DNA from: Neckera pumila
Taxonomy: Eukaryota; Streptophyta; Bryopsida; Hypnales; Neckeraceae
DNA: 64,000 nt
Direction of reading: 5' to 3'
Assembly (NCBI GenBank): GCA_963969595.1
Contig: OZ018411.1
Location: forward strand, 2,854,501-2,918,500
The first letter of the stretch is position 1. Each line of letters starts with the position of its first letter. The notes under the pieces were generated by a model. The model had not been told where the DNA came from, did no database searches, and saw nothing but the letters and a program-made list of their open reading frames with translations. Both the position numbers and the translations under genes were made by a program. This document shows positions 33,880 to 46,065 of the stretch, in pieces.

Positions 33880-36800
33880 ATGGACAAGAGGAAAGCTCAG
33901 ATCCCCCTTGTGTGCCACGGACACTCTCGTCCAATCGTGGATCTTTCGTACAGCCCTATTACCCCAGATGGCTTCTTTTTGGTCAGCGCTAGCAAAGGTA
34001 TGTGCACTTGAACATTTTTGCAGCCAAATTAGCGAATATAATGACTAATATTAAGCGGAGGTTTCTAAAATTAGTGTTTTTTTCTATGTAGCGGTTTTCA
34101 AATTCTCCGTCACCCGTTTTTTCTGATGTCTTCAAATTTGTTTTGCCTTTCATTTGAAGTTTGATTTGCAAACACTTTTGTATAGAATCACCTCTGACCT
34201 TGACTATTACATGCTTTCAGAAATATGTATGAAATAGCCGAATCGTCGATTACTTACACTAGACATAAGAATGAAGTTTTTTGGGTGCACGATTTGTTGC
34301 TACTGTTGATGTATGTGATCCTGGTCCTCATTTGAGCAGTGGTCCTGCCTTGCATCTAACTCTATCGATGTTGCTGAGCATCTTAGCAGACTCAGAAAAG
34401 CATACTAAAATGTTGTACTCTGATGAAATACTCACTTTTGTGCAACTTTGTGTGCAGATGGGAAGCCAATGCTCCGGAACGGTGAGACAGGCGACTGGAT
34501 TGGAACTTTCGACGGCCACAAAGGAGCTGTATGGGCAGCATGCCTTGATACTCCTGCGATGCGCTGTGCCACTGCATCTGCTGACTTCAGCGCGTAGGTC
34601 TTCTGTCCTGAACTATTTGGTGTGTGTATTTTATCCATGTAAGCTGGTCAATCTTAGAAGCTAAACAAGTGGATGTAGAGACTTTTGCAATATGCAACTT
34701 GTGGTATTTGGCTTTGTTCATTCAATGAAGGTGTTGGCTCTGCAATATAGATGTATACCTTAGTTTGCAGCGATTTCCACTCTATCCACTCATCGCAAAA
34801 ATTTGAGGTATGTATCATTTTGATGATGTTTTGTTGGAGTTCTAAATGTATGGAGCTGGTTTTGGATTGCAGGAGAGTGTGGGATGCTTTGACAGGGGAT
34901 GAACTTTGCTCCTTTGAACATAAGCATATAGTTCGAACTTGTGCATTTTCTGAGGTTTGTATTAACTTTCTGCGCTTCTTTCAGCTTAACTATTTCAATT
35001 ACCTTGTCTCTTCACTTTCTGATTCTTTGTTATGATTATCCATGAGAAATAAAATGGGCTCTGAAATTGAAGTATTATCTTTCGTTAATCACACCTTGTC
35101 TTCTGCATGCTATATCTGTAATATAAAAAAGTAGGGATATCTTTTAGTTTTTTTCACATTTGAATTATTATTGTTTTGTTACTTCTGATTGAGGCGTTCA
35201 TGGAATTTTTTCAGAGTACAACCCACTTGCTGACAGGAGGTGCGGAGAAAGTGCTGCGAATTTTTGATCTCGGCAGGCCAGATGCACCTCCCACGCTGCT
35301 GGAAAGTTCTCCGGGGACTCCAATTAGAGCAGCAGTCTGGCATCACAGCGACCAGACCATTTTGAGTTCATCGAATGACGTTGGGGGCGTAAGGTATGGC
35401 ATGTTGCTAACCTTGAGAGTTGCAATACGGCTATCTGAACCAACTAGAATTAGAGATTTTGAATCCCATTGACCAGGACATGAGTAGCTTATCCGGAGCT
35501 CTGTAAGTTGAGATTAATTCATGGGTAAGAAATAGGATTCTAATTTTTATGCTTCGAGACAAACTGCCGTTATTTCTTTAGTCCCATGACGTTTCTTTGT
35601 GTCTAAATGTTTAGAGTATGGGATGTGAGGACCAAGTCTGTGGTGCGGACTTTGGATACCAAGTCCTCCTGCACCAGCGTGGAGGTCAGCAGAGACGGTC
35701 GGTACATCACCACTGCTGACGGCAACAGCGTGAAGTTTTGGGATGCTAATCAGTAAGTTTTTATTAACCCTTAACTAGCATGCGTATCATATATGTCCTG
35801 TTCATCCATTTGAACTTTGTTTTCATCCTTTTGGAAAGTTCTACAGAACTGTATATGTCAACTTTAGAATCAGAGTCAAGATGATTCAGTTTGCATTTTT
35901 ACAATTGGATTCTTCACTATGTACTTTCCCGAGTGATGAAAAATCAAAACACTCGTTTATGCCAACTTTTACCTACATATTATAAAATCTAAGACTTAGA
36001 ACTCATTATTTAGGAATCTCGTGGAATACAATAATTATACCATGAAAACAGGTTGTACAGTTTAGCCGTCTCTAATGATACACAGTCCTTGTCTGAGTGG
36101 CGGTCATCTCGCACTCGAAGTAGTTGATATCCTGAGAATCTAGTATGTTGTGTACACATCTGATCGGACAATTTCACATGTGAAGTTGTGAACAATTTTG
36201 AGACTGCCTTTGGAAGCCCGTGGCGGAGGGTTGAGCGTGATCTATCTGACAAATAGATATGTTTTCTGTGCAGCTTTGGGTTAGTGAAGAGTTACTCAAT
36301 GCCGAGGCCAGTAGAATCAGCTTCACTCTTTCCCGCTCGGGGTAAATTCATCGCAGGCGGTGATGACATGTGGGTTCGTCTCTTTGATTTTGACACCGGC
36401 GATGAAATTGGTGAGTCCCTTGTGAATGATCCTGGGGTTTCTTTGCATGCTTTGTGGATGAGAGTCTTTCTGATAGTCTTGATAAAGTAGTGAACCCTTT
36501 TCTCCATGCAGAGGCCATAAGTGGAGTAATGTTACTAAGTGCATACTCAGAATGTAGTGAATATTGGTATGACAGTGTACAGCAACGGATTAGTCAAAGC
36601 AAATCCATGGTCTAACTACAGGCAGCTCTTTGAAATTCATAAGATATTTAAATAATACATGTTTTAGTGTGTTCGAATCTTCTTGAAAACAAGAACAAAT
36701 TTTTTACTGAAAAATTGTTATTGAAAGATAGCATACTAATAACAAAAATTACTCAAAGAATGGGTTCCCCCACCTAATGTGAATTCTAGGAGGGTTTCCA

Positions 36801-37158
36801 CATCTACAATGTTTATGATACACTATTTCATGGGGTGTAATACTACTTCAAATACCTTTTCCTGGGAATGTGTCCCTGGTTGCCTAATTCCTGGCTAATC
36901 TTGCTGTGGTTTGCAGAATGCAACAAAGGGCACCATGGCCCTGTGCACTGTGTACGATTCTCTCCCGGGGGAGAATCCTACGCATCTGGCTCTGAGGATG
37001 GCACCATTCGTATTTGGAAGACTGTGACTGGAAACGAGGAGCCTGAGGGGGGTGCTGCCAATGTCGAAGCAGGGAATCAGATCAAGGTCAGAGTGGATGA
37101 AGTTGCAAGAAAGGTTCAAGGTTTCCACATTGCTCAAGAAGATGGATCGCACTTCTGA
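33880..37158 (+). CDS. STRAP-like WD40 protein (serine/threonine kinase receptor-associated protein)
   Basis: Seven exons, all with GT-AG introns and matching phases: 33880-33997, 34458-34593, 34873-34954, 35215-35393, 35615-35752, 36274-36410, 36917-37158. They encode 343 residues, close to the usual 340-350. The protein begins [20 protein letters not shown] and shows WD40 repeats throughout: [20 protein letters not shown] near 43-62, [33 protein letters not shown] (ends at 112), [66 protein letters not shown], and [11 protein letters not shown] near the end. This matches plant STRAP homologues (At1g52730/At3g15610 type). In animals STRAP acts in TGF-beta signalling and, with the SMN complex, in snRNP assembly. 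The plant role is likely as a scaffold. No defects are seen. Confidence 0.93.
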
Positions 37159-38006
37159 TGAGTATCACCGCCAAACCCCGAACCCTAAAACCTGCAAACC
37201 TGCAAGCCTGCAAGCCTGCAACCTGCAACCTGCTGTCTGTCCTGTTCTAGTTATGCTGTCTTTCAGAGGTTGTGGAGGTGTTTGGGAGGCTGCCCTGGCT
37301 TTGTATAATCAAGGGTCCTGGTCGTCATTGCTGCATGTTCCAGTCACAGTTTTATTAGGGCTGGCAGGTGCATGCAGAAATGGAGAGCTGATTTGGGAGG
37401 TCTTGTATTTGATCGACACATGGAAATACAAGAGCTGCTGATGACCTTTGAAGAATTGGAATTCTTTCTACTGTGCTTGGTTCGGTTGTGTGTGATAAGC
37501 ATGGGTTCATAGCATTATTTAGCAATGGCCTTGGAGTGTTATTGGAAGATGTTGGAGCACACATTGCTCTTCCAAGTTCATGCTTCAGTATGATGGTGAG
37601 GGTTGCTTTACAGTCGGGGCCAAGCCAAGGAATTAAAAAAAAAATGAGCACTTTCCTTTGGACTAAGAGTGTTCAGACGTTCAAACCCCAGGCCGGGTCC
37701 GTTGCAGCACCTCCAAGAGCAGGGCGCTTGTTGCAGCACTACCGTTAGAAGGAAAACTGAACCCCTGGGGGCTGTTGTGAGTTTGAGAGTCGATCACGTC
37801 AGTTCCCACGTCATGTCATGTGCAGCACATTAGTTTGAGAGTTTGAGAGTTGATGAACGAATCTAACGAGGGTAATTTTTTTTGTTTCATATCGTGTTTT
37901 GCCAATGAATTTGCGTTGATAAGTGTATTCAATTGGATGTCTTTTTAGAGAAAAGTGTGTCGCCATCTAAACTTGTTGTTATCAATGCTCCATGTCATCT
38001 CTAGAA
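37159..38006. other. STRAP 3' flank, no further gene
   Basis: It begins with the 3' UTR, including a small repeat of ctgcaagcctgcaa-like sequence at about 37193-37235. Nothing else is supportable. Confidence 0.5.
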
Positions 38007-38381
38007 TAACTGCACCTAAAATTGTTGAATTAAAGAAGTCATGGTTCCCGTTATTATATTGAAAAACTTTTTTGTGGGGTCTTGTTGGTAGTCAAATGAG
38101 GGTTCTTTATTCTCTTAGAATGCATTTTTTGGACACTTTTCAAATAAATTACAAATTTTCAAAGTGCTCAAAGTAGGTGTTTCTAAAATCAGCCACAACT
38201 TTATGTATATTATCTATATCTCTATGTGTGATTTGTTAAAATAATTTTCAAGTTAAATTTTAGTAAATAAATTTTTTTCTTATTGTAAAAGAAACAAAAC
38301 TAAATTGTCATAAGACTCTCATAAATAATGGGTGTACATTTTAAGCAAAGAATTTAGAGTGGTCAAACTTAGGTGTAGTTA
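38007..38381. mobile_element. Possible MITE with TAACTxCACCTAA termini
   Basis: The left end TAACTGCACCTAAA and the inverted right end TAACTACACCTAAG bracket about 375 bp of AT-rich DNA. Similar ends occur in the receptor-kinase intron (50222) and near 62376. Target duplication is unclear; a PIF/Harbinger-type relationship is possible but not shown. Confidence 0.45.
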
Positions 38382-41177
38382 CCTTACATCTTAACATTGG
38401 GAGCAGCATGATGTTGGGCTCAATTTTCTTATATAATGTTCCACTGCCTAATAAGAAGGAAAGTTTACTTGCAATGTTTGATCTCTTCTTCTTATGAATA
38501 CAAGTTGCCAAAAAGCTTAAAGCTTCTTTCTACAACGTCTTGGATGCAAGCGGTGTGTTTCTAAGATATGTATTGGAGAAGTCCGTAGTACTATGAGAAT
38601 GATGTGTTTCCAACCATTGGAGCACATTTAGAATGGACTCGGACAAATGATGTATCAAAGGCTACTAGATTTAAAATTTCTATTTCACTAAATTTAAGCA
38701 ATAACAATTTAACAATTCTGAAGTCATGGGTTGAGAGCATCCTTTGTCCAATATTGTAAACAATGACACTCAATAAATGGAAAAAAATTACTTTAAAACA
38801 GTCTATTTTAGACTTTAGAGTGTGACCAATATCATTACTTTTTAGAGTGTAACCAATCCATGTTTTTAATTATGGAGTATTAATAAAGGTTTGAAATACT
38901 ATTAAAACATCTTACTTACTGACTTTGGACCAAAGAGAAGGCTTTTTATTCACAAATGAAAGCTACATCAAGTTGCTACAACAAGTCATAGAAAATGCAG
39001 GACTAAATATTGTCTACAAAACAATTTGTACCCCAATATTGCAAAGCATTTTGGAGTAGAAGAGAAGGGCAAATTTTTATTTTTTCAACTACATGAAGGA
39101 GAGCTATAAAAACTTGGGCCCTATAAAAACTTGGTCAATTTTGTATCATGAGTTGCGCTCATTCTTTTGAAGTCTCTAAGTCCCAACACCAATTCAAAAA
39201 TTCAAAATGCCATATCCATGATAAACAAAATGTTCCTACATTTTCCCAAAGTTAGAATTTGCAGTAAGAACTTAAAATGTTCTCCCACACACACATAATA
39301 AAGGCTCCTAATGATGTATTTGTAATTGATATAGTTATTACCTAAATGCACCCCGGAATCACCAAAGGGCTTCACTCTTGAAGAATTTTGGGCAAATGCC
39401 ATTTTCAACCGGTAATTGGAGTCCGTTTGTGAGCCGTTCCGCTTGAGCTCCTTGAGTTGCGCAATGGAATCAGAGTCAAATTCTCGTGAGAAGAACAAAG
39501 TGGATTGCATCTCCATCGATTTTCCTAGACTCATATTTACAATTGGAAATATCTGTAGAAGTATTTATTGACTTTCATGTATTCGAAAGTAATTTATTTG
39601 AGATAAGACAACCTAATTGCTCAGGCACTCTACTGTTTTATTTTTTTGCAGATCTGTACACTAAGTATTGTCCATAACTAAGTTCCTTTACTATTCTTTT
39701 GAGACATTTGACACTAAATATGAATAAAAATATAAGGCTTTCAAGGCTTTCATAAAAATACAAGGCTTTCAAAAAAAATATTGCTGGTCATATGATGTTT
39801 ATTTAAACACGAGTTTAAACATCATAAACTAGGATTCTGTATTATACTAGTGTAAGAATGTGTGGAAGAAATTTTAGAAACTTTGACCATGTAGATTGCA
39901 AGATATTTGCATTTAGTAAAGTGAAGGAATCAAGTTTTTTTGCACCTTGCTCAACTACATTTTTTGGCTTTGAACCTTCTTAACTTAAAATTTTGCTCTA
40001 ATGATTTTTAATTTTTAATTTCTTATGATGAAGAATTGAGTTGAGAATATAGGAAAAAAAAAAAAAAAAAAATACACTTAGTTTTCATTCATTAAAAAAT
40101 TGTTAAGTAGAGGTAGGTTCAAGATTGAAGGAAAAATTAAATCATTTATAGCTCTAAGATAGGGTTGAAATATACTAATCTCAATGGTGAGATTGTTCTA
40201 GCAAGAATCTTAAGCTTGTGAATTTTTTTTTTTAAATTGTCAAAATTGAATTCAAAAATGAATCCTACAAGTTATTTTTTCAAGAAGATGCATTAATTGC
40301 CCAAAAAATAAGATTGTCTATAAATTTTGCATAACAAATCCAAATGGAATGAATCAAAGCTTCCTATGTAGATAAAAATAAAGTCTATTTGAAACAAATT
40401 TTACAAATTTTTAGTTTAAAGTTTTTGTGAGGTTTTTTTTCTACTCGCCGAACTAAAATTTTGGTTTTGTGCTATAACATTTGCTCCCAAGCAATGATTG
40501 AAATAAAAATTACATTTTCATACAGCGAGTAATATTTTCTATCTTCACTAAAAAATTCAGAAATTTACGACAAATATTGAGACCGTAGGAGCCTGCCCAA
40601 AATCCATTTTGTCCCCTAAGGAGACAACGGGACTTAGGGGTTCTAAAGTAGAAGCCCCCGTGGTTGATCATTTAAGGAATTTTGGAGCAGATTGTGTGCA
40701 GTAAGAGGTGGTGGAAATTTCTCCCACTTAGGAAGATAGGAAATATGGGGATTACAAAATTCTCATAATTTTATTCCCATAATTGAATTTACAATGATTT
40801 TTGGAGCCAAAAAGTGCATTTCACCAATACCCAATGTCTAGAGTCTTCCAATTCCAATCACCCAAAAACTAATTTCCCACTTACTACTTATTACTTTCTT
40901 CTTAACTACTTTGGGACATGTGTCATAATTTGATTAGTCTCAACCTTGAAAAGGACCAAAAAACATACATTTGAGCCTTGGTTGGAAATACTGCACCCCT
41001 ACAAGTTGGGTACTAGGCGTGGTTGACTATTGGTGCTTCTACCTTATCACATGGAATGAAATTACTAAACTTCATCCAAATTTTGGAGAATAGCATATTT
41101 TTGTGAGATGTTTAAGCAATTTCATCCAATTTTTCTGATTTTTTATATGGAAAGGGAGCTAGTACCAAAAACAAGTA
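38382..41177. other. AT-rich intergenic DNA with a transposon fragment
   Basis: No gene. About 39830-40540 is similar along its length to 63310-64000, the element beginning at TTAA 63188; it is therefore a fragment of that family lacking its left end. An A-tract lies at about 40053-40071. Confidence 0.55.
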
Positions 41178-41757
41178 TTCCCTCTGTCCCGAAATAAATT
41201 TGGGATTTTTTGGAATTGACAAGATTAGTAAGTGATTGTTCCTATTTTAAAAATTATTGTAGCTTCTAGTCAACTCTAATAAGTGTGAAATAACGGAAGC
41301 CAATAGTGAAGTGGTGCAAGTTGAAAATAGGCGGCAAAGTTGACAAATTTCTTCTTTTTCTTGAGTTGGTCCAGACGTCTAGTGCTATTAATTTGGATCA
41401 TTCTCTAAGCAACGTTGGTGCAAGGAAGTCCAATGATGTTCTTCTTATTCAATTCCGACAATTTCATGTGATTCAAGTCCAAGAAATTCTCAACAAGAGA
41501 TGTGATAGTAACAGATTTAATACAATTGTGGATTGTATTCATCACCTTTGGATTGTTAGAGGTTGCATTTTAATTCCCTTTGTACAGAGGGATCAAATTG
41601 CTATGTAGACTCTAGAGCGTGGTATCTACGAATTCTTTTGATTTAGGATGTTTGAACTTGCTTCAATTGTTGTCAAAAAATTGTGGAGAGCCAATTTCAA
41701 ATTTAATTTGAAACAAGTATATTTGGAAACCCCGGATTTATTTTGGGATGGAGGAAG
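41178..41757. mobile_element. Stowaway-like (Tc1/mariner) element
   Basis: The ends TTCCCTCTGTCCCGAAATAA (left) and CTTCCTCCATCCCAAAATAA (right, inverted) are variants of the classic Stowaway terminus CTCCCTCCGTCCC. They are flanked by TA at 41176-41177 and 41758-41759. It is 580 bp long. An internal open frame (41306-41608) shows no transposase motif that I recognise. Confidence 0.8.
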
Positions 41758-42465
41758 TAAGAAACTAGTAAAAATTTGCCCAAAATCAAAACATTACTTC
41801 TCTCTTTTAGTCCATAGCCAATAAAGTGTGAATGCTTAAAATTGTTTATTTTGCCATTTGCATCCTCTATCTAATGTCAACGAAAGATCTTGGATAGGTT
41901 TAGATTTGGGGGACGCAATTGGAAAATGTATGCTTTTAGCAATATGACTACTTCTACTCAGGTCCATTTAAAGATATTTTATTCTACGATGTATTAGATG
42001 TATCTTGAGAATATTCATAGTTATATATGGTTACATGATCACAAAATTCTACATACAAATTGCAGTACATGTATTTTGAACAAACAATAGTTTACTCTTT
42101 GCTACAATACTATAGGCACTAAAGGATTAATATTTAGGGATCTAGAAGGCCAATATTGGCCACAATTGCTTTATTTTATTTTAATTAAGTTTTCCTTATG
42201 TGCTTTTTTTCATAAAAGGTGCATGAATTCAAGTATATACATGTGATAAAAGTTTGTTGTTACATTGAGCCAGATCCACTAAAATATGGCACTTCCAATT
42301 TGGATCATTGTTGCTCCTCTTCAACTTGACTAAGAAACTCCAAAATAATCATAGATTCTACCCTTCAAGTTCCATATTTGAATATAATAAGTTTTTATAG
42401 TTAAAATGACATTTAAGTGAAATATTCTCATTGTTGAAATATCAATCCAATGGTATAAAATATAT
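41758..42465. other. AT-rich intergenic DNA, nothing seen
   Basis: No coding, RNA or repeat signal that I can support. Confidence 0.5.
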
Positions 42466-42616
42466 CACTAGTAGAAAATTCAATTTTTCTATTGTTTTGG
42501 TCACGTTGATCCAGTCAAAATCTGACAGAATTTTGTTGATTTTCAACAGAATACTGTCACATTTTGACCGGATCAACGTGACCAAAACAACAAAAAAAAT
42601 GAATTCTCTACTAGTG
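42466..42616. mobile_element. 151-bp CACTA-type MITE
   Basis: The ends CACTAGTAGAAAATTCAATT and, inverted, CACTAGTAGAGAATTCATTT are flanked by the duplication tat (42463-42465 and 42617-42619). The element is nearly all inverted repeat: ttttggtcacgttgatcc on the left pairs with ggatcaacgtgaccaaaa on the right. Its ends resemble those of the 1.04-kb element at 18026. Confidence 0.9.
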
Positions 42617-43531
42617 TATGTCTTGCCATATATCCATTAATATGTAATTTATTTTTTAAGCCAAATATGGTATCATATATATGAATCCTTATAGACTGAA
42701 CCTTTAAAAATTAAGGTACGTCGGGACTCCTAAAAGCACCAATTCTTTTGTCAAATCATAGTTATTATTATTAATCTCATCAAAATATTATATTTTGTAG
42801 TTGGCAACAAAAAAAGGATTTGAGTGCACCAAAAAATGTTTCATTTGGAAATTCCATATAAAAGTTACAAAAAGGCAAAGTTTTTTTTGGTAGATGTCAA
42901 GGTAGATGTTCTAATTTTGTTTCTTTAGCAGAGGTAGGTAGTGATTAATTAGATGTACATCTAATGAAGTTTGCGCTTTTAGATTAGTGGTGGATTTGGG
43001 AGTTCCTACCTTAAAAATTAAAATATATTTCATGTCCAAGTTTAGTCAACTTCATTAGATTTCTATATTAAAATACACATTTTAAAATTTTGATATTTTT
43101 CACATGTAGTAATATATTTTTGAAATTTAATCTCATTTTTTCACAAATAAAAGCATCAATTGAACTTTATGTGATTTATTAAAAGAATTTTTGTTATAAA
43201 AAATCATAGCAATTGAAAAATACTTAAAATAGTATGAAATTTTCAAGAAAGATGGAAATAATAGTGGCAAACATCATGGTGTAATTGATGTACTCTTTGA
43301 GCTCACACCAAGAGAAATTTGATAGAAAAAGTTCAAAAATGGTATATTTTGAGTTTTTGAGATGCCATCTTCAAAGTGTTACAAAAATTCGCATTTGAAA
43401 CAATTGAAAAAAATTCAAATGGAATAAAAAGTAGATTATTGGAGCTACATTTTTTTAGGCAAGTTTACTTTTTTAAAATCAAGAACTATGTGAAAATTCA
43501 GGTTTTGACTTTCAAAATGTTTGTGAGTCCT
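42617..43531. other. AT-rich intergenic DNA, nothing seen
   Basis: No coding, RNA or repeat signal that I can support. Confidence 0.5.
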
Positions 43532-44196
43532 TTAACCCCTAAATGCTTGAGGCAGCAAATTTTGGTGTCCATGATACTTTGAAGTTAAATAAATCCTAAC
43601 CAAATTGCTCTTTTTAATAGTTTATATTTTAAGAAAATCTTTTTGAAGTCTAGTTTTAGCGCCAAAAATCCAATTCTAAAAATGATTGATTATAATTTTT
43701 GTATTCAAGATTTTGTGCAAGGGTGTCCATTGCAATCTTGACTTTCTGTAGTGTTGAAGGCTCTTGGAAATGAGCCTCAAATACACTAGATCTTGGAGAA
43801 AAAATCAACTTAGACATTCATTTAAAAAAATTTTAGAGTAGAATTTGAAAAGCCGTAAATTGATTGGAGTTATGCATGTTAGGTCCTATATGCATGTTAG
43901 GTCCTCATGTTTTTTTGGTGACCAACTTTTTAGATTTGGCATGCGAAAAGAGGATTGAAAGACTTCAAGTCACTTTTGCACTTTTAACACCCTTATATTC
44001 AAACATTATGATCTTTCAATTCATAAGTGATATTGGTGTGTTTTATTTTCCTATGTGATCTCTAACATGTCTAGCTTAAATTTGTTTGGTTACAATTCAA
44101 AAAAAATTGATATGACTTATCAAAATGTTGGCTTTTTGTTCAATTTTGAGCAAATTTCTAAAAGTTCAACAAAGGCCTTGGGCATTTAGGAATTAA
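43532..44196. mobile_element. TTAA-flanked element, copy 1
   Basis: TTAA lies at 43532-43535 and 44193-44196. The inverted ends are CCCCTAAATGCTTGAGGC and TTCCTAAATGCCCAAGGC. The body is similar throughout to copy 2 at 52264-53202 (for example ttgtgcaagggt.tccattg, tggtgaccaacttt, aacatgtctag.tt). There is no coding capacity. Confidence 0.75.
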
Positions 44197-45714
44197 TCAA
44201 GTAACGCTGCTATAGCCATTTTTTGGCTTTTGGATGCCAAGAATGTCGTTTATACAGAGACTGGAAGCATTTTTTCATCCACTTTTTTGTCGTTGACCTT
44301 TCATGGTGGGTTATGAAGAGTCTTAAATGGGGTTTGTAGTCTTGCTAATGTTTGGCTTTAAGTAAATGAGGAGTTTATAATAAAATGGATCACAAAATAT
44401 GCTATTTTTAATAGTGTATTTTGAAAAGTTGTTGCTCCTTACTCTAAATCTGAAATTTCTCCACAAAAATGATATTTTTTGAGTTTGAGCCCGACTAACA
44501 AAATGAAGGTCACTTACTCTAGTTTCTACTCCAGTTTGAATTTTGAAAAAATTCCTAATATTGAATATTTCATTGTAATTTGAACTTTGGATGCATTTTC
44601 AAAGTCTATTATTTTCTAATTATATAATGATATGGAAGTAGAGTTTACACCATGATGTTTCTCACAATAATATGCACACATAGTGAAATTTTATGATTTT
44701 TTGAAATATTTTCTATTTGATATGATTTTTCTTCACTTTTTCTTCAAAAGTTCTCAAAAAAATCAATTTTTCACAAAAAAATCTAAATTTTTTAGGAAGT
44801 ATAGAAGACATGTAGTTCCATCTCTGAAAAATAAATAATTTTTTTTTCATTCATATCTAGTTGCAAAATAGTAGAAAACTGAGTGAAAGGCAGTGAGGCT
44901 TGAAATCAGTGGTCATGGGTCCGTACTTTAAGGGTTGAGCAATGCCAATGCTGAGGTGAGGAGGAGGTTCACCAATGGACACAAGGGAAACTGAATTCAA
45001 ATGAAGTAAAGCATTAAGTTGCCATAAATGCGACAGTGTCGCGAACAATAGAAATCACTCCAGCCAGTAACTGAAGAAGCTTCATTCCTGGCATAAACAT
45101 AAATTATGTCAACATCCATAGCTCGGTTGAGTCGGTTCTACATAATTGCACAATAATAAACAGCAGCTGCAATGTTACAAATACTTTAGAAGTACACCAA
45201 AACCGAATAGAAACAGAGCTGCTCGGCTCACTTAAGCGTGCACTAAATATAATTAACCGCTTGATTACCGTAATTAGCTCCACACCACACCAAATCGCCA
45301 ACACTGACCCAGTGACCCCCCTGGAAAGAATCATTCAAAACATGGAAAGAAACGAAAGCAAAACAGAGAAACCCCAGAAAGAAAACTCTCGCTCATAAAT
45401 GCCACGACTTGGAATGAAGCAGGTCGGTACAGTACTCCACCACCATCGAAGCTGGCGATGGGGTGTCAGAACGTCAGACTCAGCCCATGGCCAATTGCTC
45501 CGTCTCTTTCCTTTTGGGGCGACGCTCTTTGTGCCTCTGGCTCTTAGGACTTGCTCAGGAATGGCATTGATGCATTGGAGCCTTCTTCCTGCAATGAAGA
45601 TCCCGTTTTGAAGCCTGCCACTCGAGCACTTTGCCGGTGTGCATGGTGGGCGCCGTCGTTTGACTCCACAGGGCAACGTGGGACGTGGGAATGCTGCGTC
45701 AGATGGGGTGAGCT
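44197..45714. other. Intergenic DNA, nothing firm
   Basis: AT-rich to about 44850, then more balanced composition to 45714. Short frames in the second part show no domain and continue into the repeat that follows. Confidence 0.45.
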
Positions 45715-46065
45715 CAAGCTTGGGAAGGAGACTGCGTGAAGCTTTGGGAAGTGGTATTGGTGAGCTTTGCTGAAGATTTGGGAAGCAGTGCTCGTGAATG
45801 TGAGCTTTGCGGAAGCTTTGGGATGTGGATGTGAAGTTTTGCAACGTTTGGGAAGCTGCGCTGTTGAGGTTTGCGGAAGCTTTGGGAAGCGGTGTTCGTG
45901 AATGTGAGCTTTGCGAAAGCCTTGGGAAACAGTGGTCGTGAGCTTTGCCGAAGCTTTGGGAAGCAGTGTTCATGAGTGTGAGGTTTTGCAAGCTTTGGGA
46001 GGCAGTGGTCCTGAGCTTTGCTGAAGCTTTGGGAAGCAGTGCTCGTGAATGTGAGGTTTTGCAAG
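45715..46065. repeat. Degenerate minisatellite, about 33-39-bp units
   Basis: The motif gaagctttgggaagcagtgc, continuing tcgtgaatgtgagctttgc, recurs about nine times with substitutions and 3- or 6-base length changes. On the minus strand this yields an open frame rich in SQSF/HCFPK repeats (45335-45991, 45714-46199). The spacing in multiples of three explains that frame; I see no protein homology. Confidence 0.85.

Noticed and set aside
41306..41608. Frame inside the Stowaway-like element as a transposase
   Set aside because: It is only about 100 codons, without DDD/DDE motif or helix-turn-helix that I can see.
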